Below are positions 16,313 through 24,413 of a DNA stretch of 56,884 nt, in pieces. The first letter of the stretch is position 1, and each line of letters starts with the position of its first letter. Source of the DNA: Nitrosomonas mobilis. Its GTDB lineage: Bacteria > Pseudomonadota > Gammaproteobacteria > Burkholderiales > Nitrosomonadaceae. Under the pieces are notes generated by a model. It did not search any database and was not told the DNA's origin. It saw nothing but the letters and a program-made list of their open reading frames with translations. Location: contig NZ_FMWO01000063.1 of assembly GCF_900103035.1 (NCBI RefSeq), forward strand, positions 1-56,884, given 5' to 3'. Made by a program: the position numbers and the translations under genes.

Positions 16313-16754
16313 GGGCTGTAGAAATGAGGGTCATACGGTTTATCAGATTGAATACTATTTTGTATGGGTAACGAAGTATCGTTATAAGCTTCTGATGTAT
16401 ATCCAGTGGAAAAAGTCATATGAAACAGGTCACCCTCTGATTGATGCAGAACACCGCCTGCTAGTCATGCTGTTTCGCAAGCTCGACGTGGCTATCAAGA
16501 CTCGCGAGTCTGAGACAACGATTTCACCCATCGTTCAGGAAGTTAAGTTCCATTTTACCAGTGAAGAAAACCTTATGCATGAGACAAACTACTCTGGAAT
16601 AGAAGGACATATAGCACTCCATGCCCAGCTACTAATGGAATTAAACAATCAGGAAAAGCATTGGAACAAGACAAGGTTGAGGAATGAATCGGCCCGATTT
16701 TTCCGGAGACTTTTTAGTTTGAGTCATACCGTCCTTTTTAGTCACCCCAGGTAA
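16311..16754 (+). CDS. Hemerythrin-like protein fused to an IS200 TnpA start
   Basis: The frame from the IS200-type ATG encodes GHTVYQIEYYFVWVTKYRYK, the N-terminus of a Y1 transposase. It then continues in frame into MYIQWKKSYETGHPLIDAEH, the start of a bacteriohemerythrin (ATG at 16395 if it is used alone). Metal-ligand residues visible are His in IDAEH, His and Glu in FHFTSEENLM, the His pair in GHIALHAQLL and His in SHTVLF. The last ligand, normally Asp five residues after that His, is Ser here. It may bind O2 or iron, but the changed ligand and odd C-terminus suggest decay. The stop lies just past the convergent traF end (17-bp overlap). Confidence 0.6.
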   Translation: MGCRNEGHTVYQIEYYFVWVTKYRYKLLMYIQWKKSYETGHPLIDAEHRLLVMLFRKLDVAIKTRESETTISPIVQEVKFHFTSEENLMHETNYSGIEGHIALHAQLLMELNNQEKHWNKTRLRNESARFFRRLFSLSHTVLFSHPR

Positions 16755-17268
16755 AAAGCGGCTCAACCACATGCTGAATCTGCGCATGTGCAATCAATCC
16801 AAAATACCGCGCATCAAAAGAATACGGGTTCACATCGGACATCAGCAGATATTCTGAATCATCCAGCATTTTTTGCTCCATCCGATATGGCGGCAATTCA
16901 AGGCCGCTTATCTGGGCACTATTAGGCAGTAAATCCTCATTCACTGTAATCCCGGCCGCTTCAATAGAAACCGTATCCCCACGCTGCGCAAAAACACGTT
17001 TCAGTAACATGCCATAACCACCCGGACAGTTACCTCTATCGATGGTCTGTCGCGCCATGGCTATATCAAAGACTTTGGCCTGTGGTGGACAGAAAGAAAC
17101 ATACGCACCCTTCCCTACCGGCGCATCGATGATCTTGTAAAAACCCACCGGAAAACTTGGCGTATGGTTGTAGTAGATACCAGCGGCACGACAAACCACA
17201 GCCGACAGAAATATACCCGCGCTCATAAACAAAACCAGCCCTGCGAGGGTGTTGAGCATTCTTTTCAT
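16738..17268 (-). CDS. traF: TraF, RP4-type conjugation signal peptidase
   Basis: The 176-aa S26-family peptidase is close to the length of RP4 TraF. It has one N-terminal membrane segment (residues 8-28). The nucleophile Ser is in HTPSFPVGFYK (near residue 38) and the general base Lys is in MLLKRVFAQRGD (near residue 90). In RP4 this enzyme cyclises the TrbC pilin, so it belongs to the mating machinery. Its start overlaps the traG stop by 4 bp. It ends the traI-traG-traF unit; RP4 traE, traD and traC are absent. No trbC is visible in the window. Confidence 0.9.
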   Translation of the reverse strand: MKRMLNTLAGLVLFMSAGIFLSAVVCRAAGIYYNHTPSFPVGFYKIIDAPVGKGAYVSFCPPQAKVFDIAMARQTIDRGNCPGGYGMLLKRVFAQRGDTVSIEAAGITVNEDLLPNSAQISGLELPPYRMEQKMLDDSEYLLMSDVNPYSFDARYFGLIAHAQIQHVVEPLFTWGD

Positions 17269-19145
17269 GCTGCTCGGGCGATCTTGTCGCTAAACGCCGG
17301 CGCAGGAACAGCCGCGCGTGCAGAAAACACATCATCCTTAAAATACAACGGCTGCTTGCCATAGATGGCCGGATACCCGGCCACATAAATAATCATGTCA
17401 CCCGGCTCAGTAATCAGTCCGTCATCGTCTTTTTTTGGCCCGGCCATACGTAAGCACTCATCCGGCGTTAATAATGCGCGTTGCGTCTCCTGCATCGTGC
17501 GGGTGACATTGCCATGCATCATCCCTACCCGCTTACCACTGGTGGTAATCTGCTCTTTGAAGATGGTGGTTTGTCCCGTGAGCTTGGATAAATGCTCGGC
17601 GGTTTCAATCCGGTTCGGGGGAAACGCATTCTGGATATGGCAATTGGACGTAATGGCTTCATCATGCCCATACCCCGTCTCACGGCTTTTAAGCTGGTTG
17701 ATGTCCTGGCAGATCAAATAGGCTTTGATCCCGTAACCCGCAATGAAAGCCAGCGACTCCTGCAGGATTTCCAGCCTGCCAAGGCTGGGGAATTCATCAA
17801 GCATCAACAACAGCCGATGCTTGTAGTGCGCCACAGGCTGGCCGTCCTTGAATTCAAGCTTGTCCGCCAGGATGCGGACAATCATATTGGCCATAATGCG
17901 TACCAGTGGCCGCAAACGGGTCTTATCATTGGGATGCGTCACAATATACAAACTGACCGGCTGCGCGTAGTGCATCAAATCACGGATGGCAAAATCCGAG
18001 CGACTGACATTTTTGGCAACCAGAGGATCACGGTATAAGGATAGATAGGATTTAGCGGTCGATAGCACTGATCCGCCCTCTTCAGGAGGGCGATCCATCA
18101 TATCCCGCGCGGTCGAGCCAATGACGGGATGATTGGCGCCATCAATATGCTCATAAGTCGCCATTTCCATCCATAATTCCGCCGCATCGCGCTCAGGATC
18201 AGACAGCCTGGCATCCACCAAAGGCAACGTGGCGACCGTGCCCTCATGCTTTGATCGATACAAGACATGCAGAATCACCCCAACCAGCAGCGACTGACTG
18301 GTTTTCTGCCAATGATCGTTTAACCCTTTCCCATCCGGATCTACAATTAACGTGGCAAGATTTTGTACATCGCCAACCTCTAAACCATCGTGCATTCTGA
18401 TTTCATCCAGGGGATTCCAGCAGGCGCTCCCTGTGGAGGAAGCCGGTTCAAAACGAATGACTTTGTTACCCGCATATTGCTTTCGCCAACCCGCTGTGAC
18501 GGACCACAATTCGCCCTTCAGATCAGTAATGACCGCACTTTGCCCCCATGAGAGCAAGGTCGGGATGACCAGCCCTACCCCTTTGCCCGAACGGGTCGGC
18601 GCGTAACATAGAACATGCTCAGCGCCGTTGTGTTTCAGGTAATGGGTCGTGCCCTTTTTATCCTGCCAGGCGCCAACGTAAACATAATCATCTTTGAGGG
18701 ATTGCCTGGCAAAGCGGTTTTTAAAAAAAGACGGCTTGACCGGCAGCAACCTTGCCGCCCGGATGTCCTTAACATTGGCCCAACGGGCTGAGCCATGTAA
18801 CCCGCTGTTCAGCCGCACCGAGTTGTCGGCAACCATTTTGACCACCAGCGTCACAATCAGTCCAATAGCAGAAAACACCATCCCTATATTCATCGACGTA
18901 TCGAAGATACCGGGATACTGTGCATACCATTTGCTACCCCACTCAATAATCGACCAGGGCGGGTATAGCTGATTGAAATGCGCCCCTAGCTGAGGTTGGT
19001 ATTGAAACCGATACGCAAAGTACTGTGTGGCAATCTGCACCCCGCCCAGCAGGAAGAAAACCGCCATGCACTGGATAAGCCGACGCTTCTTCTGGTCGTC
19101 ATGCCCGGTTTGGGGACGACCGGTGGGTTGATTGGTGAAGCTCAT
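17265..19145 (-). CDS. traG: TraG, type IV coupling protein (VirD4 family)
   Basis: The 626-aa ATPase links the relaxosome to the transfer channel at the inner membrane. Two N-terminal membrane segments (about 27-45 and 75-100) precede Walker A (APTRSGKGVGLVIP, near residue 185) and Walker B (LLMLDEFPSLG, near residue 450). A conserved ITSNCHIQNAFPPNR segment follows. Length and motifs match RP4 TraG. It overlaps traI upstream and traF downstream by 4 bp each, so the three are translated as a unit. All key residues are present and the gene appears functional. Confidence 0.95.
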   Translation of the reverse strand: MSFTNQPTGRPQTGHDDQKKRRLIQCMAVFFLLGGVQIATQYFAYRFQYQPQLGAHFNQLYPPWSIIEWGSKWYAQYPGIFDTSMNIGMVFSAIGLIVTLVVKMVADNSVRLNSGLHGSARWANVKDIRAARLLPVKPSFFKNRFARQSLKDDYVYVGAWQDKKGTTHYLKHNGAEHVLCYAPTRSGKGVGLVIPTLLSWGQSAVITDLKGELWSVTAGWRKQYAGNKVIRFEPASSTGSACWNPLDEIRMHDGLEVGDVQNLATLIVDPDGKGLNDHWQKTSQSLLVGVILHVLYRSKHEGTVATLPLVDARLSDPERDAAELWMEMATYEHIDGANHPVIGSTARDMMDRPPEEGGSVLSTAKSYLSLYRDPLVAKNVSRSDFAIRDLMHYAQPVSLYIVTHPNDKTRLRPLVRIMANMIVRILADKLEFKDGQPVAHYKHRLLLMLDEFPSLGRLEILQESLAFIAGYGIKAYLICQDINQLKSRETGYGHDEAITSNCHIQNAFPPNRIETAEHLSKLTGQTTIFKEQITTSGKRVGMMHGNVTRTMQETQRALLTPDECLRMAGPKKDDDGLITEPGDMIIYVAGYPAIYGKQPLYFKDDVFSARAAVPAPAFSDKIARAA

Positions 19146-20818
19146 CCTGACAGCCCTTTTCCAGCGGGATGGTTCCTTGCTTTGAGTGTTTTTGGTTTCA
19201 ATGCGCTGGCTTTTTTGACCGTATCCATTTTTTCGCGATGACTGCGTCCTGGACCACGCGCCCTGTTTACGATAGCCAGTCGCCTTTGTTCCAGTGCCTC
19301 ATCAACAAAGGTCACCTCCAGCGCCGTCTCAGCCGCGACCTGCACAACCTGCTCACGGAAAACATCGCTGCCGTTGATCGTCAGTTGATTGCCGTATTGT
19401 TTGATGGCGGCGGTCAAGATAGCCAGGATTTTATCTTTGGCCGTGCCTGCCTTCACCATCCACCCTTGTCCACCCTCACGAATAGCCGTTGACCCCATGT
19501 TGAAGATGATCGTGCCGGTTCGGGTAATGGTCTCGACCATTTCAGGATACTTCGCCGAACCATCCGTGGCCCTGCCCTGTGCGCCAGAAACATAATCCTC
19601 TGTCCGCCGGTCATCTTTTCTGGAACGCAAGACTGCCAATGCTGCCTGATTGCCGCGATTGGCTGCGTTGACCAACCAGCTTAACCAGTCCATTTTTCTA
19701 TGCTGCGCTTTAGACGCCTGATAGGCTTGTTGATAGTCTTTCTTGATGGATTCAATACGCGCCCTGGCTTCCTGATGAACGGACGCATACATTAATTGCC
19801 TGGCCAGCTTGCCAGCCGTCACATTTTTGATCAGTAAGCGCTTTAACTTCGCTTTTTTCTTAACGGATTCGATGGCCTGATCTTTCTTATCCCGCAGTCT
19901 GATCCATTCATTCTTCCCATGGACGGCTGCGGCATGCTGCTCAGCCCGGTACTGCGCATAAAGTTCGGTTGTATCCAGCTTGCCAGGCAGCGGTTTTTTT
20001 TCATATTGCCTGGAGCATTTATTCTTTTCGTTTGTTTTGGTTGACTCATTACCGTCAATCGCTTCATAAGCGCCATATTTCTTAACCAGGTTGGATTTTG
20101 ATAACGCACGATCCACCGAACTGGCTTTCACGCCCACCCCATTGTTTGAAACAAACACCAGACCACTGCCACGTTCTTTTAATTCCAGACCATGATCTGC
20201 CAAGAGCTGATGTAATGCAGACCAGCTTACCGTCGCGTGAATCTGTTCCAGGCATTCTTGTTTCATCCAGCCAATTAAACTTTCAGAGCCCGCTTTAAAC
20301 GCGATATTGGATTCCTTGCCTTGTGCGCCTCGCTTTTGCGTGTCGTGGTTATCGGGAGTGAGTCCATATTCCTCTTCCAGTTTCTTACACAGGTCGCCGA
20401 TGACCTTATAGTCGTAATGCGGATTGTGAATCGTGAACCGGGTGGGATGAATCTTATTGATAGCAATATGGATGTGTAAATGATCCGTGTCATGATGTAC
20501 CGCACTCATACGCTGATGCTCACCAAATCCCAATCCCTCACACAGTTTATCTTCTACCGCTTGAAGGACATGGTCTGCTAAAACAGCATCCCGAAAACTG
20601 ACAACCAGGTGATAGGTTTTATCTGATGTCGCCCGTTGATTCATCTGCTGCGTATTCAGCACTTCCGCAATCACACAATCCGGTCTATCCGAGTAACAGT
20701 TAACCGCGCGCACCAACCCAACACGCTCAGTCTTGCTTTGTGGATCACAGATGTAATTAACCAGAGTAGCAAAATTACTTTTTCTGACTGAATTAATTGG
20801 AATGTGTTTAGCAATCAT
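19142..20818 (-). CDS. traI: TraI, MOBP-type relaxase
   Basis: The 558-aa protein opens with the RP4-type relaxase domain. Tyr22 (NFATLVNYICD) is the expected nicking residue, and the metal-binding histidines lie in SAVHHDTDHLHIHIAINKIH near residue 118. The C-terminal third resembles the LPD7-type region (TRTGTIIFNMGSTAIREGGQ). It would cut the strand at the nic site in the oriT at 21.5 kb, stay covalently attached and pilot the strand. It is shorter than RP4 TraI (about 730 aa), lacking part of the C-terminal region. The traG start overlaps its stop by 4 bp. Confidence 0.95.
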   Translation of the reverse strand: MIAKHIPINSVRKSNFATLVNYICDPQSKTERVGLVRAVNCYSDRPDCVIAEVLNTQQMNQRATSDKTYHLVVSFRDAVLADHVLQAVEDKLCEGLGFGEHQRMSAVHHDTDHLHIHIAINKIHPTRFTIHNPHYDYKVIGDLCKKLEEEYGLTPDNHDTQKRGAQGKESNIAFKAGSESLIGWMKQECLEQIHATVSWSALHQLLADHGLELKERGSGLVFVSNNGVGVKASSVDRALSKSNLVKKYGAYEAIDGNESTKTNEKNKCSRQYEKKPLPGKLDTTELYAQYRAEQHAAAVHGKNEWIRLRDKKDQAIESVKKKAKLKRLLIKNVTAGKLARQLMYASVHQEARARIESIKKDYQQAYQASKAQHRKMDWLSWLVNAANRGNQAALAVLRSRKDDRRTEDYVSGAQGRATDGSAKYPEMVETITRTGTIIFNMGSTAIREGGQGWMVKAGTAKDKILAILTAAIKQYGNQLTINGSDVFREQVVQVAAETALEVTFVDEALEQRRLAIVNRARGPGRSHREKMDTVKKASALKPKTLKARNHPAGKGLSG

Positions 20819-20834
20819 GAAGACAGTAATTTTT

Positions 20835-21203
20835 CTATTTTTTTGATTTTATTACCTGCATCATCGTACCCGCCATTTTTGACCGGGTTAGCTCAATATC
20901 ATTGAGCAATTTATTGATTGCTCGCTTATCAAAATTGGCAACCCGTCGATCATCACTTAACCATAGTTTTAACAGCCCACCCAATCTACCGAGATCACCA
21001 TTGATCTTTGCCATTTCATTTACTTTCTCGTTATCGATAATGCTGGCAGGTTCGTAATTTATTCCCAGTTTTCTGAGATATTCAGAAATACTTAACCCGC
21101 AATCATTTGCTCTGGATTTAATGATTTTTTCATCTTCATGATCTACCGGTACCCGTAGATGAAGTTTATGTTTTCTTTTTTTCTTGTCTAGATTTTCTTG
21201 CAT
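20835..21203 (-). CDS. traJ: TraJ, oriT-binding relaxosome protein
   Basis: The 122-aa protein is about the size of RP4 TraJ. It has a basic N-terminus (DKKKRKHKLHLRVPV) and a ribbon-helix-helix-like segment (DEKIIKSRANDCGLSISEYLRKLGI). A helical region (INGDLGRLGGLLKLWLSDD) shared with MobC/TraJ mobilisation proteins follows. In RP4 TraJ binds the inverted repeat next to nic and recruits TraI. It is transcribed away from the oriT, 16 bp upstream of traI. Confidence 0.9.
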   Translation of the reverse strand: MQENLDKKKRKHKLHLRVPVDHEDEKIIKSRANDCGLSISEYLRKLGINYEPASIIDNEKVNEMAKINGDLGRLGGLLKLWLSDDRRVANFDKRAINKLLNDIELTRSKMAGTMMQVIKSKK

Positions 21204-21470
21204 GGTTTTGTTTGGTTAACGCTAATTTATTCATTATATTTTATTAACCATTATTTAATCATTTATTGTGACTATTTTATTTATTTTTTGGCGTAATTTT
21301 ATTACGTTTTGCCTTTAGTTTTTTGTTTAGTTTTGCTTCTAATTTTCTTCTGATTTTTATTATTATTTTTACTTATATCGTTGCGGTCATTTTTTTCTTA
21401 TTCCTTGCATTTCGTTTCCATTGCATTCCGTTTCCTACTGCCCTTCCCTCCCGCTGCTTTTTTCGTTCTT

Positions 21471-21570
21471 GCCTCGCAGAGCAGGATATCGTTGAGCACA
21501 CCGTGCGAATAAGATCAGGGTGAAATTTGATGACAGATTCATCTGTTAGCTAACTTCACATATCCTGCCC
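21471..21570 (+). other. oriT: oriT of RP4/IncP type with nic site
   Basis: The segment matches the RP4 origin of transfer as I know it: GCCTCGCAGAGCAGGAT at 21471-21487, CGTTGAGCAC at 21490-21499, GTGCGAATAAG at 21503-21513 and CTTCACATATCCTGCCC ending at 21570. The nic consensus TATCCTG|C places the cut after 21567 on the plus strand. A short inverted repeat (GTGAA near 21520, TTCAC near 21555) next to it is the likely TraJ site. It lies between divergent traJ and traK, as in RP4. Confidence 0.9.
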
Positions 21571-21602
21571 TGTTTTGTAATGATTAAGAAATGATTACCA
21601 AT

Positions 21603-21675
21603 CGATTATGATCAATTAAGGATTAATTATGACGAAAAATTGACTCCATAATTACATTAGAATTGATCATAATCG
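21603..21675. repeat. 15-bp perfect inverted repeat between nic and traK
   Basis: CGATTATGATCAATT at 21603-21617 is the exact reverse complement of AATTGATCATAATCG at 21661-21675, with 43 AT-rich bases between. It lies in the stretch that enters the recipient last or first depending on polarity, next to the 11-bp repeat array. It could be a protein site or a single-strand structure used in transfer. Confidence 0.75.
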
Positions 21676-21677
21676 TC

Positions 21678-21775
21678 CTTAATTGATCTTAATCACTCCT
21701 TAATCAATCCTTAATTACTGCTTAATTACTTCTTAATTACTTCTTAATTACTTCTTAATCATTCCTTAATCGAAA
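21678..21775 (+). repeat. Nine tandem 11-bp repeats upstream of traK
   Basis: Units start with CTTAAT. The first has 10 bp (21678-21687) and is followed by eight units of 11 bp at 21688, 21699, 21710, 21721, 21732, 21743, 21754 and 21765. Three central units are identical (CTTAATTACTT). The period is close to one helical turn, so bound protein would sit on one face or the DNA would be bent. In RP4 TraK wraps the same side of oriT, so TraK is the likely ligand. Confidence 0.85.
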
Positions 21776-21822
21776 TGTAATCATTATTGCATCATACTAT
21801 TTTTATTAAACTATACGGAAAT

Positions 21823-22251
21823 ATGGAAAAAGATATTTTGAATAGGCTGGCAGAAGGAGCAGAAAAGAGCAGTTCTACCCGCGCTAAAAAGAACTTCTCT
21901 GTTGTTCTGGCGCTACGCGATCAGATCGAAGTGGCAATAGATAGCGGCTGGACTATTAAAGATATCTGGCAGCTATTTCAGGATGAAAAAAAGATCGATA
22001 TCAGTTATCAGATATTTTTGAGATTAGTTAAAAAATACACCAGCTACGAATCAAAAAACCGGGTTAAAAAAGAAAATATTTTAATAAAAAATAATCTATT
22101 ATCTGAACCGGAAGACAATATAAAAATTAAAACTCATTCAAGTAAGAAACAAGATCGTACCCTCCCCTCTGGTTCAGATGAATACGCTGGTTCCGACAAC
22201 CCGAAAGGGTTCGAGTGGAGTAACGAATATAATATTGATGATCTAGTATGA
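21823..22251 (+). CDS. traK: TraK, oriT-bending protein
   Basis: The 142-aa basic protein resembles RP4 TraK: AEGAEKSSSTRAKKNFSVVL, then IEVAIDSGWTIKDIWQLFQ, then ISYQIFLRLVKKYT. A longer frame begins at 21787, but the ATG at 21823 has GGA eight bases upstream and fits the family start. RP4 TraK binds and bends the oriT leader; the 11-bp repeats directly upstream are the likely site. The tail is Lys/Asn/Ser-rich and probably disordered. It heads a traK-traL-traM unit. Confidence 0.85.
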   Translation: MEKDILNRLAEGAEKSSSTRAKKNFSVVLALRDQIEVAIDSGWTIKDIWQLFQDEKKIDISYQIFLRLVKKYTSYESKNRVKKENILIKNNLLSEPEDNIKIKTHSSKKQDRTLPSGSDEYAGSDNPKGFEWSNEYNIDDLV

Positions 22252-22334
22252 TCATTACTATCTAATCCATCATTACGCGTTATTAAATTCAAACTTTACT
22301 CTTCCAATTTCACACAACAATAAGGCGGTTACAG

Positions 22335-23066
22335 ATGGCAAAAATACATATGATCCTGCAAGGTAAAGGGGGAGTCGGAAAATCTTTTATTGCATCGATC
22401 ATGGCACAATATTATTACTCCAAGAGTAAAGCTGTTCTCTGTATCGACACCGATCCTGTCAATTCATCATTTCATAGTTTTAGAAAATTAAACGTGAAAA
22501 AACTGGATTTAATGAATGGCGATAATGTGGATCCCCGAAAATTTGATAATCTGATCGAGTTAATATCGAAAAGTAAATCTGATGTGATCATCGATAATGG
22601 TGCGAGCACATTTGTGGGTTTGTCACATTATTTGATCAGTAATCATGTTTCTGCACTGCTTCAGGAAGAAGGCCATGAATTGGTCATCCACACGGTGATT
22701 ACCGGTGGGCAATCGCTGGCTGATACATTGAATGGGTTTGACAGGATAATGAAACAGTTTCCGGACGGCGTTTCATTTGTTGTATGGCTCAATCTGTTCT
22801 GGGGAAGGATAGAAATGAATGGTAAAAGCTTTGAGTCAATGAAAGCTTACCTGGATAACAAAAAGCGTATCTCCGCCATGATTACGATTCCAGAATACAA
22901 GCCGGAAACCTTCGGTCTTGATTTAAGAGAAATGTTGCAGGACAAATTGACGTTTGATGAGGCGATCGCCAAGCCGGAAATCATGATCATGGTTCGACAG
23001 CGGCTCAAAATAATTAAGGACGATCTATTTAAAAAATTAGAAAGCGTATCGTCCGTTCTGGCATGA
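22335..23066 (+). CDS. traL: TraL, MinD/ParA-like ATPase of the transfer leader operon
   Basis: The 243-aa protein begins with the deviant Walker A GKGGVGKS (near residue 11) and has the ParA-like switch CIDTDPVN (near 37). Length and gene order (traK-traL-traM) match RP4. In RP4 TraL is not essential for transfer and its exact task is unclear. The traM start overlaps its stop by 4 bp. It should not be read as a plasmid partition ATPase: there is no ParB partner and the context is the transfer region. Confidence 0.88.
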   Translation: MAKIHMILQGKGGVGKSFIASIMAQYYYSKSKAVLCIDTDPVNSSFHSFRKLNVKKLDLMNGDNVDPRKFDNLIELISKSKSDVIIDNGASTFVGLSHYLISNHVSALLQEEGHELVIHTVITGGQSLADTLNGFDRIMKQFPDGVSFVVWLNLFWGRIEMNGKSFESMKAYLDNKKRISAMITIPEYKPETFGLDLREMLQDKLTFDEAIAKPEIMIMVRQRLKIIKDDLFKKLESVSSVLA

Positions 23067-23509
23067 ATACAAGCGACAGCTTTGATGAAGTAGTCAAGGA
23101 GATTGCAGCCACTCATGGGATTGCTCTATCAAAAGATGATCCAATCATGATCATGCATACCTTGAATAAGCGTCTTATTGAGGATAGTAAATCTACGCAG
23201 CAGGATTTGCTGGATAATTTCAGGAGTCAAATGGAGGTGCTTTATAGCCAATGGGCTATTGAAGCCAAGCACCATTCCGACAGGATTCTGAACGCCTCTA
23301 TTGTCTCAAGCAAGGCCGAGGTCGCGAGGGTCATGGAAGCGCAATCGAGAGTGATTATTGAGCAATGGAAGCATGAATTAAACGCTGGATTCAGCCAGGT
23401 ACATCAGGCACTCCAGGCAGCTAAACAAACTGCGGTATTAAACGTCATCGCCGCACTCATTACGTCCGCCTCTGCTGTCATTGTTCTTTATATTTTTTTA
23501 ACTATGTAA
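23063..23509 (+). CDS. traM: TraM, membrane-anchored transfer protein
   Basis: The 148-aa protein has a long helical, probably coiled-coil body (residues 25-115) and a single C-terminal membrane segment (VIAALITSASAVIVLYIFL, residues 127-146). This matches RP4 TraM in size and layout. It overlaps traL by 4 bp. RP4 TraM contributes modestly to transfer efficiency. It probably sits at the inner membrane facing the cytoplasm. Confidence 0.82.
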   Translation: MNTSDSFDEVVKEIAATHGIALSKDDPIMIMHTLNKRLIEDSKSTQQDLLDNFRSQMEVLYSQWAIEAKHHSDRILNASIVSSKAEVARVMEAQSRVIIEQWKHELNAGFSQVHQALQAAKQTAVLNVIAALITSASAVIVLYIFLTM

Positions 23510-23558
23510 AATAGTATCAATCTATAAACAACCCGTTAATCCCCAAAAGCAGAACGTG

Positions 23559-23861
23559 ATGGTAAGAAAAAATACTGAAAACAAGAATATTAATTTACAG
23601 AAGTTACTCGAAAGACAAAAAAAGCTAAATCAGAAGATTAGGCTTGAAAAGCAAAAAGCAAAAGAAAAAGAGAAGGAAAAAGTAACTCAGAAGTGCATGC
23701 TTACGGGTGCAATAATATTGGATTATATTGAGAACAATGGTGAGTTTTCAGAGCAGATTCTTCATATCCTGGGCTCACGTCTCGATTCAGAAAGCGAGAA
23801 AGAACTATTAGAAATTAAGTCGCAGCCGGAAACAGGTGGTACCAGTAAGAAAGAGACATAA
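23559..23861 (+). CDS. TraD-like small conjugation protein
   Basis: The protein of about 100 aa has a strongly basic coiled-coil N-terminus (LLERQKKLNQKIRLEKQKAK) followed by TQKCMLTGAIILDYIEN. This is the shape of the short TraD/MobC-like proteins found beside relaxase genes in IncP-related and Agrobacterium transfer regions. The ATG at 23559 is chosen over a GTG three bases upstream. It follows traM by 49 bp on the same strand, so it may share the leader operon transcript. Function is unknown; relaxosome binding is inferred from context. Confidence 0.55.
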   Translation: MVRKNTENKNINLQKLLERQKKLNQKIRLEKQKAKEKEKEKVTQKCMLTGAIILDYIENNGEFSEQILHILGSRLDSESEKELLEIKSQPETGGTSKKET

Positions 23862-23880
23862 AAAATCTGAATACCCCCGG

Positions 23881-24162
23881 TCAGGCAGTTTCAAGCACTC
23901 GTATTTCGATACGAAGCCCGGCGGCAGTCGCCATGTTCACCAGTGCATCAAGGCCGAATAGATCGATCTTGCCGCGCATCAGGTCCGAGACACGTGGTTG
24001 GGTCACCCCCAAGAGTTTGGCGGCCTGCGTCTGACTCATTTCAGTCCGGGTAAGGTGGTTTTTCAGCGCCTTCATCAGGACGGAACGCAGTTTCATGTTT
24101 TCCGCTTCCTCCGGGGTATCTTCGATGGCATCCCAGACACTGGAAAATCGTTCGTTACTCAT
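23881..24162 (-). CDS. higA: HigA-type XRE antitoxin, now without its toxin
   Basis: The 93-aa protein has an XRE helix-turn-helix (RTEMSQTQAAKLLGVTQPRV followed by SDLMRGKIDLF) and the C-terminal IEIRVLE strand of HigA2/HigA antitoxins. The start is the ATG at 24160-24162, with AAGGAGC at the right distance. A longer frame to 24303 exists only because of the deletion in the upstream toxin gene. It should bind the palindrome at 24297-24314 and may neutralise HigB-type toxins from other replicons. Confidence 0.85.
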   Translation of the reverse strand: MSNERFSSVWDAIEDTPEEAENMKLRSVLMKALKNHLTRTEMSQTQAAKLLGVTQPRVSDLMRGKIDLFGLDALVNMATAAGLRIEIRVLETA

Positions 24163-24288
24163 TGGTCTAGCTCCTTCAATAAATCGCGGTAACGCCTGGT
24201 GGCCAGCCTCACGCCTGGCCGCGAGCGGAAAGGCTTGAAGGTCATCAAGAGAGCGGCCACGGAATTCGATCGGCTTGAAATCTCCCAT
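24159..24288 (-). pseudogene. higB: HigB/Gp49-type toxin with internal deletion
   Basis: The start (MGDFKPIEFRGRSLDDLQAF, then PLAARREAG) is the N-terminus of a RelE-fold HigB toxin. The end, in another frame, reads ATRRYRDLLKELDQ then TGA, which is the family C-terminus. The TGA overlaps the antitoxin ATG (ATGA), as in intact loci. About 200 bp between them are missing and the frame has shifted, removing the active-site core. The toxin is therefore dead while its promoter, operator and antitoxin remain. Confidence 0.8.
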
Positions 24289-24296
24289 ACCCGGAT

Positions 24297-24314
24297 TATA
24301 CAAAATATTGTATA
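24297..24314. promoter_or_regulatory. Palindromic operator of the higBA promoter
   Basis: TATACAA-AATA-TTGTATA is a perfect inverted repeat nine bases upstream of the old toxin start codon. It is AT-rich and overlaps the likely minus-10. It fits autoregulation by the neighbouring XRE antitoxin. Confidence 0.7.
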
Positions 24315-24413
24315 TATCAGTAAATGATTTTTGAGAGCCCTTACAATTAAGGCTTAACGTTATTTGCCGTTAATCGTTTTTTAGCCCCCACACCGCTGAG
24401 CCCGCTCTTATAA

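Noticed and set aside
21678..21775. Repeat array as a CRISPR
   Set aside because: Units are contiguous 11-mers without spacers and lie in an oriT region; no cas genes are present.
22335..23066. ParA-like ATPase as a plasmid partition gene
   Set aside because: No parB or centromere-like site follows. The order traK-traL-traM and protein length match RP4 TraL.
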